From Collinsella sp. (lineage in GTDB: Bacteria; Actinomycetota; Coriobacteriia; Coriobacteriales; Coriobacteriaceae), in NCBI GenBank assembly GCA_019419405.1, contig DYAA01000135.1, positions 1 through 9,366 of the forward strand: a stretch of 9,366 nt of DNA, in the 5' to 3' direction. How positions within the stretch are numbered: position 1 is the first letter of the stretch; the number at the start of each line of letters is the position of its first letter. The notes beneath the pieces are model-generated. The model searched no databases and was not told the DNA's origin. It saw nothing but the letters and a program-made list of their open reading frames with translations. Position numbers and translations under genes: made by a program. Shown one piece after another: positions 1 through 5,759 of the stretch.

Positions 1-57
1 CCCCTTCGACTCGAATTCTTGACGGCCTGAACAATCGTCAATATCGGTCGGAGGGGT

Positions 58-137
58 GGCTTTGTAAAGCCGTTTGTCTCCACCCGCGTAGCGGGTGGTT
101 CAAAGCTGGCCGCTGCGCGGCCAGCAGACTAAAGTCT
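58..137. repeat. Cluster of nested perfect hairpins (REP-like), function unknown
   Basis: Four perfect inverted repeats sit almost end to end: 58-71 (6-bp arms GGCTTT/AAAGCC), 80-98 (8-bp arms CCACCCGC/GCGGGTGG, loop GTA), 105-125 (9-bp arms GCTGGCCGC/GCGGCCAGC, loop TGC) and 126-137 (AGACT/AGTCT). In addition GTCT at 76-79 can pair with AGAC at 126-129, which would close the two GC-rich hairpins into a three-way junction and compete with the last hairpin. No gene is visible in 1-206. The cluster lies beyond the lacF terminator, so it is probably not needed to end lacF. Short GC-rich hairpins with 3-nt loops resemble REP elements or ends of IS200/IS605-type elements, but no transposase is present and that link is a guess. 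Confidence 0.6.
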
Positions 138-140
138 TGA

Positions 141-176
141 AAAGAAAAAGCCCTGTCGCGAGTCTGCGGCAGAGCT
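141..176 (-). terminator. Rho-independent terminator of lacF
   Basis: Read on the minus strand, an 11-bp stem (149-159 with 166-176, one mismatch and one G-T pair) with a 6-nt loop is followed directly by a T-rich tract (TTTTTCTTT). It begins about 30 bp past the lacF stop codon, the usual place for an intrinsic terminator. On the plus strand the same stem is followed by only four T residues, so it may act weakly in that direction too. Confidence 0.8.
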
Positions 177-206
177 TTTGGAAGGGGACTTGGTTGTGCG
201 GACTCG

Positions 207-545
207 TTAGGCGAGCTTGGCCTCGAGCTCGGCGATGCGCTTGTAGGCATCGATGGTAAAGCGGGTCTGCTTCTCCAGGATCATGGTGGTCATGAGGGTG
301 TCCTGAGCGTGGGCCATGATGAAGGTCATCTCCATCTCGCCGCCGCCGGCCTCCTGCGAAAGCAGCTTGGTCTGCGTGTCGTGGGCGCCAATGAGTGCAT
401 CGCTCGCATCCTTGTGCAGCTGTTCGGCCTTCTCAAAATCACCCTCGCGAGCAGCATCGAGCGCTGCAAGCAGATCAGTCTGGGCGTCACCCGCGTATGC
501 GACGATCTCGAATCCAACCATCGAGATTTCTTCTTTGGTTGCCAT
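207..545 (-). CDS. lacF: PTS lactose/cellobiose-family EIIA component (LacF)
   Basis: This 112-residue cytoplasmic protein is the phosphocarrier that takes phosphate from HPr and gives it to the EIIB cysteine of the lactose permease. Its length fits the LacF/ChbA family (about 100-115 residues), which forms trimers of three-helix bundles. The family signature near the C-terminal half is clear: a stretch reading MAHAQDTLMT, in which His79 is the expected phosphorylation site and Asp82 matches the conserved buried Asp that binds metal at the trimer core. The ATG at 543-545 is preceded by GAAAGGA at good spacing. It is the only EIIA in the window, while two EIICB genes are present, so it probably feeds both. 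It is transcribed in the same direction as the regulator upstream of it; no terminator is visible between them, but the 214-bp gap looks like a promoter region. Confidence in family is very high; the lactose assignment rests on the neighbouring lacE and lacG. Confidence 0.95.
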   Translation of the reverse strand: MATKEEISMVGFEIVAYAGDAQTDLLAALDAAREGDFEKAEQLHKDASDALIGAHDTQTKLLSQEAGGGEMEMTFIMAHAQDTLMTTMILEKQTRFTIDAYKRIAELEAKLA

Positions 546-613
546 ATTGCGTTCCTTTCACATATGAACCAATGGAGAGCATCGCGTCCGGGCATACGCG
601 CTGCGTTGTGTAT

Positions 614-631
614 GACAGAAACATTAACATT
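614..631 (-). promoter_or_regulatory. Degenerate LacI-type operator-like site upstream of lacF
   Basis: On the minus strand the sequence AATGTTAATGTTTCTGTC matches the site at 1922-1939 in 13 of 18 positions; the first half (AATGTTAA) is identical and the second half is weak. It overlaps the best, though poor, promoter hexamers of lacF. It may be a half-site for the same regulator. Because the region is AT-rich, chance similarity is possible. Confidence 0.35.
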
Positions 632-670
632 CAAACAAAACAGAACAATGCAAAACGCAATTTCGAGCTA

Positions 671-699
671 TGAACGGTCGATTTTCGCCCGTGAACGGT
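671..699 (-). repeat. 21-bp-phased direct repeat pair before lacF
   Basis: On the minus strand two copies of ACCGTTCA (699-692, followed by C, and 678-671) have their CG steps exactly 21 bp apart, two helical turns. The pair points toward lacF, ending about 125 bp before its start codon. The same pair with the same 21-bp spacing occurs at 1856-1885 and 6845-6874, so it is likely a site for a shared DNA-binding protein. Confidence 0.6.
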
Positions 700-759
700 T
701 TTTAAACCAATGCGAACAATATCGAACACAATTAGTGGCAACCCAAACAGGTCCACACC

Positions 760-1764
760 CTAGCGTACATCGCGCACCGTATCACCCTCTACGAGCATGC
801 CGGGGATCAGCATGTGCTCCACGCCAGACGCACCCCCCTCGGCGCCGGCAATCTTGTCGACAGCCCACATGCCGACGCGCTTGTTGTCAAAGCGCACCGT
901 GGTCAGGCGACGGTCGGGCACGATGTCGCCCAGACTATCGTCAACACCCACTACGCTCACGTCCTGGGGCACGCGCTTCCCGCGCGACTCGAGCCCGCGA
1001 ATGCAGCCGTAGGCCATGGCATCGTTGGAAGCATAGATGGCGGTACAGGTCGGATCGTCCGCTAGAGCCTGACCGGCAGCATATCCGCTCTGTGCCGTCC
1101 AATCGCCACGGACGAGTCGCGGCGGCTCAATACCATGTGCGCGCAGTGTCTCACGCCAGCCTTCCTCGCGCTGCATGCCCGAAAGCGAGCGCTCGGGGCA
1201 TGAGATAAAGTGCACGGTCTTGTGCCCCTGCACCAGCAAGTACTCGACCACCTGGCGCGAGCAATCGAACTGGTCGTTATCGACCGTTGAACAGAGCGGG
1301 TGCTCCAGCATGGTAACGAGCACCGTCTGCATACCGGGCAGCGGCTCGAAGGTGCCAAAGTCCGCCGGCATGCGATTCATGATCACAACCATGCCATCCA
1401 CCGGAAGTGCGCTCATGCGCGACGATGCACTCTCGAGGGTATACGGATGCCCGTCTACTTTAGTTAGGGTGATGGCATAGCCGTGTTTGTCGGCCGCAGC
1501 GGTAAAGCCCTCCATACGGTCGAGGTTGCCGGTGCCGGTAATGTTGAACATGGCGACACCGACGGTCTTAAACTTGCCGCGGCGCAGCGATCGACCGGCA
1601 AAATTGGGACGATACCCCAGCTCGCGCATGGCGGCACGCACGCGCTCCTTGGTCTCGGGGCGCACGCTGGGCGAATCGTGCACGGTGCGCGAGACCGTCT
1701 GCTCCGAGACGCCCGCGAGACGCGCCACGTCCTTAACGGAAACCGATTTTTTAACAGCGGCCAT
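760..1764 (-). CDS. LacI-family transcriptional regulator (module 1)
   Basis: A 334-residue protein with the standard LacI/GalR layout: an N-terminal helix-turn-helix at about residues 9-29 (VKDVARLAGVSEQTVSRTVH), a hinge helix around 53-62, and a periplasmic-binding-protein-like sugar domain for the rest, with the usual GVDD motif late in the C-terminal half. It diverges from lacE and lies upstream of lacF in the same direction, so it most likely represses one or both and responds to an intermediate of beta-galactoside uptake. In the recognition helix the two positions that correspond to LacI Tyr17 and Gln18 are Glu21 and Gln22; the second regulator in the window has Leu-Lys there. The ATG at 1762-1764 follows AGAAAG about nine bases upstream. 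No intrinsic terminator is seen after the stop. Classical Gram-positive lac PTS operons use a DeoR-type LacR; a LacI-type regulator here is a difference. The effector cannot be read from the sequence. Confidence 0.93.
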   Translation of the reverse strand: MAAVKKSVSVKDVARLAGVSEQTVSRTVHDSPSVRPETKERVRAAMRELGYRPNFAGRSLRRGKFKTVGVAMFNITGTGNLDRMEGFTAAADKHGYAITLTKVDGHPYTLESASSRMSALPVDGMVVIMNRMPADFGTFEPLPGMQTVLVTMLEHPLCSTVDNDQFDCSRQVVEYLLVQGHKTVHFISCPERSLSGMQREEGWRETLRAHGIEPPRLVRGDWTAQSGYAAGQALADDPTCTAIYASNDAMAYGCIRGLESRGKRVPQDVSVVGVDDSLGDIVPDRRLTTVRFDNKRVGMWAVDKIAGAEGGASGVEHMLIPGMLVEGDTVRDVR

Positions 1765-1855
1765 AGGTCGATCTTTCTATGTCAACGATGCCATTGGCGG
1801 CACCCTACGCAGTCAAATGAACGCCTTCAAGTATATCCAACACCTCCCCCACAAT

Positions 1856-1885
1856 ACGTTTACCACCTAAAACCTACCGTTCACC
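1856..1885 (+). repeat. 21-bp-phased direct repeat pair between regulator 1 and lacE
   Basis: ACGTTTACC (1856-1864) and CCGTTCACC (1877-1885) have their CG steps exactly 21 bp apart and point toward lacE. The first copy would overlap the -35 of the tentative regulator promoter. The arrangement is the same as at 6845-6874 and, on the opposite strand, at 671-699. Confidence 0.6.
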
Positions 1886-1921
1886 GACAATCTTGCTTCC
1901 CCGAACGGCTTTTGTCGCCCA

Positions 1922-1939
1922 AATGTTAACGTTGCCATT
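1922..1939. promoter_or_regulatory. LacI-type operator candidate A
   Basis: AATGTTAACGTTGCCATT is an imperfect palindrome (14 of 18 positions symmetrical) centred on a CG step, the usual form of LacI/GalR-family and cre operators (TG..AACGTT..CA). A near-identical copy (17 of 18 positions) lies in inverted orientation at 2042-2059, with centres 120 bp apart. Similarity continues into the flanks of both copies. The likely ligand is the divergently encoded regulator; a global CcpA-like protein is the alternative. Confidence 0.65.
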
Positions 1940-1967
1940 GCGCAAATACAGAGCCACCGGGCGGCTC

Positions 1968-1983
1968 AAACGTTTACGCGTAA
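1968..1983. promoter_or_regulatory. Two overlapping perfect palindromes
   Basis: AAACGTTT (1968-1975) and TTACGCGTAA (1974-1983) are both perfect palindromes with a central CG and share two bases. They sit between operator candidates A and B. They could be a further protein-binding site; they differ in sequence from A and B, so the ligand is unknown. Confidence 0.35.
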
Positions 1984-2041
1984 GGAATCGATGGTTCGCA
2001 GGCATAGGAACCACTGGTTCGCGTCTTTTTTTGTGTCGCAA

Positions 2042-2059
2042 AATGGCAACGTCAACATT
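2042..2059. promoter_or_regulatory. LacI-type operator candidate B
   Basis: AATGGCAACGTCAACATT is the reverse complement of site A apart from one base. It is CG-centred and palindromic in its outer positions. It lies 61 bp before the lacE start codon and would overlap the -10 of the tentative lacE promoter, a natural place for repression. With site A it could hold a tetrameric or bridged repressor in a 120-bp loop. Confidence 0.65.
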
Positions 2060-2120
2060 TTGGCAACCGAACGCCAAAAGCTACCATCGTTGCTAACCCA
2101 CCGACTCTTAGGAGCATTGC

Positions 2121-3896
2121 ATGGAGCAACTCATCGCCATCATCGAAAAGGGCCAGCCCTTTTTCAACGCGATCGCCCGCAACAAGTACCTCAAGGCGAT
2201 CCGCGACGGCTTTATCTCCGTCATCCCCATCATCATCTTCTCGTCCATCTTCTGCCTGGTAGCCTCGGTCCCCAACATCTGGGGTTTCTATTGGCCCGAT
2301 GACATCAACAACGCCCTGTGGAAGTGCTACAACTACTCCATGGGCATCCTGGCCATCGCCTGTGCCGCCACCACGGCCAAGCACTTCGCCGACGCCCAGA
2401 ACCGCGACCTGCCCAAGAACAACCAGATCAACTTTATCTCGTGCATGTGCGCGGCCATCATCGGCTTCTTGCTCCTTTCGAGCGACACCATCGCCACGGA
2501 CGCTGCCAGCGGCTTCAACACCACCTACCTTGGTTCCAAGGGCCTGTTGACCGCCTTTATCGCTGCGTTTGTGACCGGCATCATCTACAAGTTCTTCATT
2601 AAGCGCAACATCACCGTCAAGATGCCCGAGCAGGTTCCGCCCAACATCTCGCAGACCTTTAAGGACATCATCCCCTTCTCCGTCTGCATCACCGTCTTTT
2701 GGGTCTTTGACATCGTCTTCCGCGCTGCCTTTGGCTTCTGCTTTGCCCAGGGCGTCATCCAGGTGTTCCAGCCCCTGTTCACCGCTGCCGACGGCTACAT
2801 CGGCCTCGCCGTCATCTACGGCGCTATGAGCCTCTTCTGGTTCGTGGGCGTCCACGGCCCCTCAATCGTCGAGCCCGCCATCGCCGCCGCCCTCGTTGCC
2901 AACATGACCGACAACCTGGCTGCATTCCAGGCTGGTCAGCACGCTTCCGCTGTCCTGACCCAGGGTGCCCAGTACTTCGTCGTCTGCATGGGCGGCACCG
3001 GCGCCACGCTCGTCCTGGTCTTTATGTTCTGCTTCCTGGCCAAATCCCAGGAGATGCGTGCCGTCGGTAAGGCAGCCATCGTCCCCGTGTGCTTTGCCGT
3101 CAACGAGCCGCTGCTGTTCGCCGCACCCATCGTGCTCAACCCCGTCTTCTTTGTCCCGTTTGTCTTTGCTCCGATCGCCAACATCTGGATCCTCAAGATC
3201 TTTATCGACTTCTTGGGCATGAACGGCTTTATGTACACCCTGCCTTGGACCGTCCCCGGCCCCATCGGCACCATCATGGGCTTGGGCTTCCAGCCGCTCG
3301 CCTTTGTGATGCTCGCCATCATCCTGATCGTCGACTTTGCCCTGTACTACCCGTTCTTCCGTGCCTATGACGCCCAGAAGTGCGCCGAGGAGGCCGAGAT
3401 CTCCCAGGAGGAGCTCGCCGCCAAGAACGCCGAGAAGGCCGCCAAGCTCAACGACGCCTTCCAGGGCAAGGCCGATGCCAAGAGCGTTGCCGCCGGTGCC
3501 GCAGCCGAGGCCGTGAAGGCCGACGCCCCCACCGCTTCCACAGCACCCGCTGCCGAGGCAACGACCGCCAGCGACCTCAACGGCAAGCGCGTGCTCGTGC
3601 TCTGCCAGGGTGGCGGAACCTCGGGCCTGCTCGCCAACGCGCTGGCCAAGGCTGCCAAGGAGCGCGGCATCAATCTGGAGACCGCTGCCGAGGCCTATGG
3701 CAACCACGTCGACATGCTCCCCGACTTTGACCTGGTCGTCCTGGCCCCGCAGGCCGCCAGCTACCTGGCCGACCTGCAGAAAGACTGCGAGCGTGTGGGC
3801 AACAAGTGCGTCGCCTGCCGCGGTAAGCAGTACATCGAGCTCTCCCAGAACGGCGACAAGTCTCTCGCCTTCGTAAGCGAGCAACTCTCGAAGTAA
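2121..3896 (+). CDS. lacE: PTS lactose-specific EIICB permease (LacE)
   Basis: A 591-residue inner-membrane transporter that imports lactose and phosphorylates it at C6 during passage. Residues 1-415 are the EIIC membrane domain with many hydrophobic segments between about 28 and 412. The sugar-site landmarks known from the lactose/cellobiose EIIC family are present: His245 in FVGVHGPSIVEP and Glu329 in AVNEPLLF. Residues from about 418 to 487 form an Ala/Glu/Lys-rich linker. Residues 488-591 are the EIIB domain, with Cys495 in VLVLCQGGGTSG as the phosphorylation site. The N-terminal part matches known LacE proteins closely, including PNIWGF and NRDLPKNNQINF stretches, and the length suits the fused family. 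The ATG is preceded by AGGAG with six bases of spacing. It is followed by lacG after 66 bp and a hairpin. Phosphate is expected to come from the lacF product. Confidence 0.95.
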   Translation: MEQLIAIIEKGQPFFNAIARNKYLKAIRDGFISVIPIIIFSSIFCLVASVPNIWGFYWPDDINNALWKCYNYSMGILAIACAATTAKHFADAQNRDLPKNNQINFISCMCAAIIGFLLLSSDTIATDAASGFNTTYLGSKGLLTAFIAAFVTGIIYKFFIKRNITVKMPEQVPPNISQTFKDIIPFSVCITVFWVFDIVFRAAFGFCFAQGVIQVFQPLFTAADGYIGLAVIYGAMSLFWFVGVHGPSIVEPAIAAALVANMTDNLAAFQAGQHASAVLTQGAQYFVVCMGGTGATLVLVFMFCFLAKSQEMRAVGKAAIVPVCFAVNEPLLFAAPIVLNPVFFVPFVFAPIANIWILKIFIDFLGMNGFMYTLPWTVPGPIGTIMGLGFQPLAFVMLAIILIVDFALYYPFFRAYDAQKCAEEAEISQEELAAKNAEKAAKLNDAFQGKADAKSVAAGAAAEAVKADAPTASTAPAAEATTASDLNGKRVLVLCQGGGTSGLLANALAKAAKERGINLETAAEAYGNHVDMLPDFDLVVLAPQAASYLADLQKDCERVGNKCVACRGKQYIELSQNGDKSLAFVSEQLSK

Positions 3897-3906
3897 GTAA
3901 CGCTCA

Positions 3907-3942
3907 GGGCCAGCCGACCATCCAAGACCGGCTGGCCCTTCG
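3907..3942 (+). terminator. Intercistronic hairpin between lacE and lacG
   Basis: A perfect 10-bp stem (GGGCCAGCCG at 3907-3916 with CGGCTGGCCC at 3929-3938) encloses a 12-nt loop. It is followed by TTCGATTT, a poor T tract, so it probably gives partial termination or protects the upstream mRNA end rather than fully ending transcription. It lies 10 bp after the lacE stop and 20 bp before lacG. The second module has a hairpin in the same position. Confidence 0.6.
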
Positions 3943-3962
3943 ATTTAGACGATTGGATCATC

Positions 3963-5402
3963 ATGTCCGTTAACCCTGCTAGCGTCACCAACCCGCCTGC
4001 GCAGTTTCCCGAGAACTTTGTCTTTGGCGGCGCCACCGCTGCCTACCAGGTAGAGGGCGAGACCCGCACTCACGGTAAGGGCAAGGTTGCCTGGGACGAC
4101 TTCCTGGAGGCCCAGGGCCGTTTCTCTCCCGATCCCGCTTCCGACTTCTACAACCAGTACCCCGTCGACCTGGAGCTGTGCGAGGAGTTCGGCATCAACG
4201 GCATTCGCCTCTCCATCGCCTGGAGCCGCATCTTCCCCAACGGAACCGGCGAAATCAACCCCGAGGGTGTCCAGTTCTACCATGACCTTTTCGCCGAGTG
4301 CCACAAGCACCACGTTGAGCCGTTTGTCACGCTGCATCACTTTGACACGCCGCTGCCCCTCTTTGAGAAGGGCGACTTCCTCAACCGCGAGACCATCGAC
4401 GCCTTTGTGGACTTTGCCACCTTTTGCTTTAAGGAGTACGCCGACCAGGTGACCTACTGGTTCACCTTTAACGAGATCTGGGCCGACGCCTCCAACACCT
4501 ACATCGAGGGCACCTTCCCCGGCGGCGTCAAGGCGCATCTGGCCGAGGCTTTCCAGTGCGAGCACAACATGATGCTCGCCCACGCCAAGGCAGTACTGGC
4601 CTTCCACAACGGTGGTTTTAAGGGCAAGATCGGCGTCATTCAGTCGCTGGAGTTTAAGTACCCGCTTAACGAGAACGACCCCGCCGACATCAAGGCCGCC
4701 AACAACGAGCACGTGCTGCAGAACCAGTTCTTGCTCGACGCCACCTTCCGCGGCGACTACGCGCCCGACACCCTCGAGTGCGCCAACCGCCTGGCGGCTA
4801 TCTCGGGCGGCACCATCGAGATCCTGGACGAGGACCTCGAGATTATGCGCGAGGCAGCGCTCTACAACGACTACTTGGGCGTTAACAACTACCAGTGCCG
4901 CTTCCTCAAGGCTTACGATGGCGAGAACGACCTGCACCACAACGGTACGGGCGAGAAGGGCACCGGCCGCTGGCGCGTCAAGGGCATTGGCGAGCATGTG
5001 AACAAGCCCGGCATCCCCACCACCGACTGGGACTGGATCATCTATCCCGAGGGTCTGTTCGATCTGCTCGTCTACATTAAGCAGCGCTACCCCAACTACA
5101 AGCAGATCTTCATCACCGAGAACGGCATGGGCTACAAGGACCCCTACAAGGACGGTTTTGTGGATGACCAGCCGCGCATCGACTACATCGAGCAGCACCT
5201 GCGCTGGTTGCTCAAGGCCATGGAGGTGGGCGTCAACGTGGGCGGCTACTTCCTGTGGAGCCTGCAGGATCAGTTCTCTTGGACCAACGGCTACAACAAG
5301 CGCTATGGCTTCTTCTACGTAGACTTTGAAACCCAGAAGCGCACGCCCAAGGCAAGCGCCTACTGGTACAAGCACGTGGCGCAGACCCGTCGTCTGGACT
5401 AG
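3963..5402 (+). CDS. lacG: 6-phospho-beta-galactosidase (LacG), GH1
   Basis: A 479-residue cytoplasmic glycoside hydrolase family 1 enzyme that splits lactose 6-phosphate into galactose 6-phosphate and glucose. Seen directly: the N-terminal GH1 signature (FVFGGATAAYQVEG, from residue 20), the acid/base Glu171 in WFTFNE, the nucleophile Glu386 in FITENG, and near the C-terminus SWTNGYNKRYG with Ser439, Lys446 and Tyr448, which match the phosphate-binding residues of LacG. Trp440 directly after the Ser is typical of 6-phospho-beta-galactosidases, whereas the 6-phospho-beta-glucosidases I recall carry a small residue there. Sequence along the whole length resembles lactococcal LacG. The only in-frame start is the ATG at 3963, with a weak GGA five bases upstream; translation may depend on lacE. 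The first eight or so residues are an extension not seen in the second copy. A strong terminator follows at 5456. Confidence 0.95.
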   Translation: MSVNPASVTNPPAQFPENFVFGGATAAYQVEGETRTHGKGKVAWDDFLEAQGRFSPDPASDFYNQYPVDLELCEEFGINGIRLSIAWSRIFPNGTGEINPEGVQFYHDLFAECHKHHVEPFVTLHHFDTPLPLFEKGDFLNRETIDAFVDFATFCFKEYADQVTYWFTFNEIWADASNTYIEGTFPGGVKAHLAEAFQCEHNMMLAHAKAVLAFHNGGFKGKIGVIQSLEFKYPLNENDPADIKAANNEHVLQNQFLLDATFRGDYAPDTLECANRLAAISGGTIEILDEDLEIMREAALYNDYLGVNNYQCRFLKAYDGENDLHHNGTGEKGTGRWRVKGIGEHVNKPGIPTTDWDWIIYPEGLFDLLVYIKQRYPNYKQIFITENGMGYKDPYKDGFVDDQPRIDYIEQHLRWLLKAMEVGVNVGGYFLWSLQDQFSWTNGYNKRYGFFYVDFETQKRTPKASAYWYKHVAQTRRLD

Positions 5403-5455
5403 CGACTTGCGACTAGCGAGATGCCCCGCTCACACAACCTGCCCCCATTTCTCAG

Positions 5456-5506
5456 CCGGGGGCGGCACGTCACACGGCGCGCCGCCCCCGGACTTTTTGT
5501 TTTTGA
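5456..5506 (+). terminator. Rho-independent terminator of the lacE-lacG unit
   Basis: A perfect 11-bp GC-rich stem (CCGGGGGCGGC at 5456-5466 with 5481-5491) and a 14-nt loop are followed by ACTTTTTGTTTTT. This is a strong intrinsic terminator 54 bp after the lacG stop. The T tract is on the plus strand only. Confidence 0.92.
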
Positions 5507-5520
5507 GCGGGTCGGGAGCC

Positions 5521-5747
5521 GTTCGTCTCGATCTGTAATATTTAGCCGAGTTTTTCGGTCCTAACTGTTACAGATTGAGATGAACGCGCGGGCCAGTTCC
5601 CTCAATCTAAATCTGTAACATCTAGCGGGCTATTTCGCCTCCACCTGTTACAGATCGAGACAAACGGAATAAGCCGAGCCGAAAGATCTCGATCTGTAAC
5701 ATCTAGCAGGGATTATCGGTCCTAACTGTTACAGATTAAGATGAACG
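5521..5747. repeat. Three tandem ~80-bp units, each an inverted-repeat hairpin
   Basis: The core ATCTGTAA(C/T)A ... (C/T)TGTTACAGAT is repeated at 5531-5577, 5611-5655 and 5692-5736, with starts 80 and 81 bp apart. Copy 1 has 18-bp arms (5521-5538 with 5568-5585; two G-T pairs when read as plus-strand RNA). Copies 2 and 3 keep a perfect 10-bp core stem with partial outer pairing. The inner sequence is also conserved (TAGC..., then TCGGTCCTAACTG in copies 1 and 3), and all three copies end in GA(G/A... )-type sequence followed by AACG. The spacers between units are unrelated. The layout suggests a repeat family of REP or MITE type, or a structured RNA array, rather than an operator. Confidence 0.8.
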
Positions 5748-5759
5748 AGCCGAGCACGT

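Larger units (their letters stand above)
546..759 (-). promoter_or_regulatory. Control region upstream of lacF
   Basis: No gene is visible in this AT-richer gap between the regulator stop and the lacF start. Reading toward lacF it holds two direct repeats (691-699 and 671-678) 21 bp apart, then a degenerate operator-like sequence (614-631), then the ribosome binding site. Weak promoter-like hexamers occur (TTGTTT at 633-638 with CATACA at 609-614, 18 bp apart), too poor to call firmly. The content argues that lacF has its own regulated promoter rather than depending only on read-through from the regulator gene. Confidence 0.5.
1765..2120. promoter_or_regulatory. Divergent control region, regulator 1 / lacE
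   Basis: No gene is visible in these 356 bp. From left to right: a possible minus-strand promoter for the regulator (TATACT at 1830-1835, five of six consensus bases, -35 poor), the 21-bp-phased direct repeats (1856-1885), operator-like site A (1922-1939), a short GAGCC/GGCTC hairpin (1951-1967), two overlapping perfect palindromes (1968-1983), GGTTCGC/GAACC alternatives ending in seven T residues (1993-2032), operator-like site B (2042-2059) and an inverted repeat (2058-2079). The lacE ribosome binding site AGGAG lies at 2110-2114. For lacE a weak promoter TTGTGT (2031-2036) with AACATT (2054-2059) at 17 bp would place site B over the -10; this is tentative. Confidence 0.6.
5403..5759. other. 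Convergent intergenic region
   Basis: This 357-bp gap between the stops of lacG and regulator 2 holds no gene. It contains the lacG terminator (5456-5506) and then three tandem inverted-repeat units (5521-5747) that reach almost to the regulator stop codon. No separate T-tracted terminator for regulator 2 is seen on the minus strand. Confidence 0.7.

Noticed and set aside
309..1208. Plus-strand open frame across lacF and regulator 1
   Set aside because: Arg- and His-rich shadow frame running over two real minus-strand genes and a control region.
1922..1939. Canonical CcpA cre site
   Set aside because: It shares the TG..AACGTT..CA outline but misses consensus positions, and the inverted near-copy beside a dedicated LacI-type regulator favours a local operator; not fully excluded.
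2862..3884. Minus-strand open frame opposite the 3' half of lacE
   Set aside because: Gly- and Val-rich antisense shadow of a clear EIICB gene, no ribosome binding site or domain.
3945..5375. Minus-strand open frame opposite lacG
   Set aside because: Same antisense-shadow composition; lacG on the plus strand has full catalytic motifs.
5521..5747. CRISPR array
   Set aside because: Only three units, each an inverted repeat with conserved interior and ~15-25-bp spacers of varied nature; no short repeats with uniform unique spacers and no cas genes.
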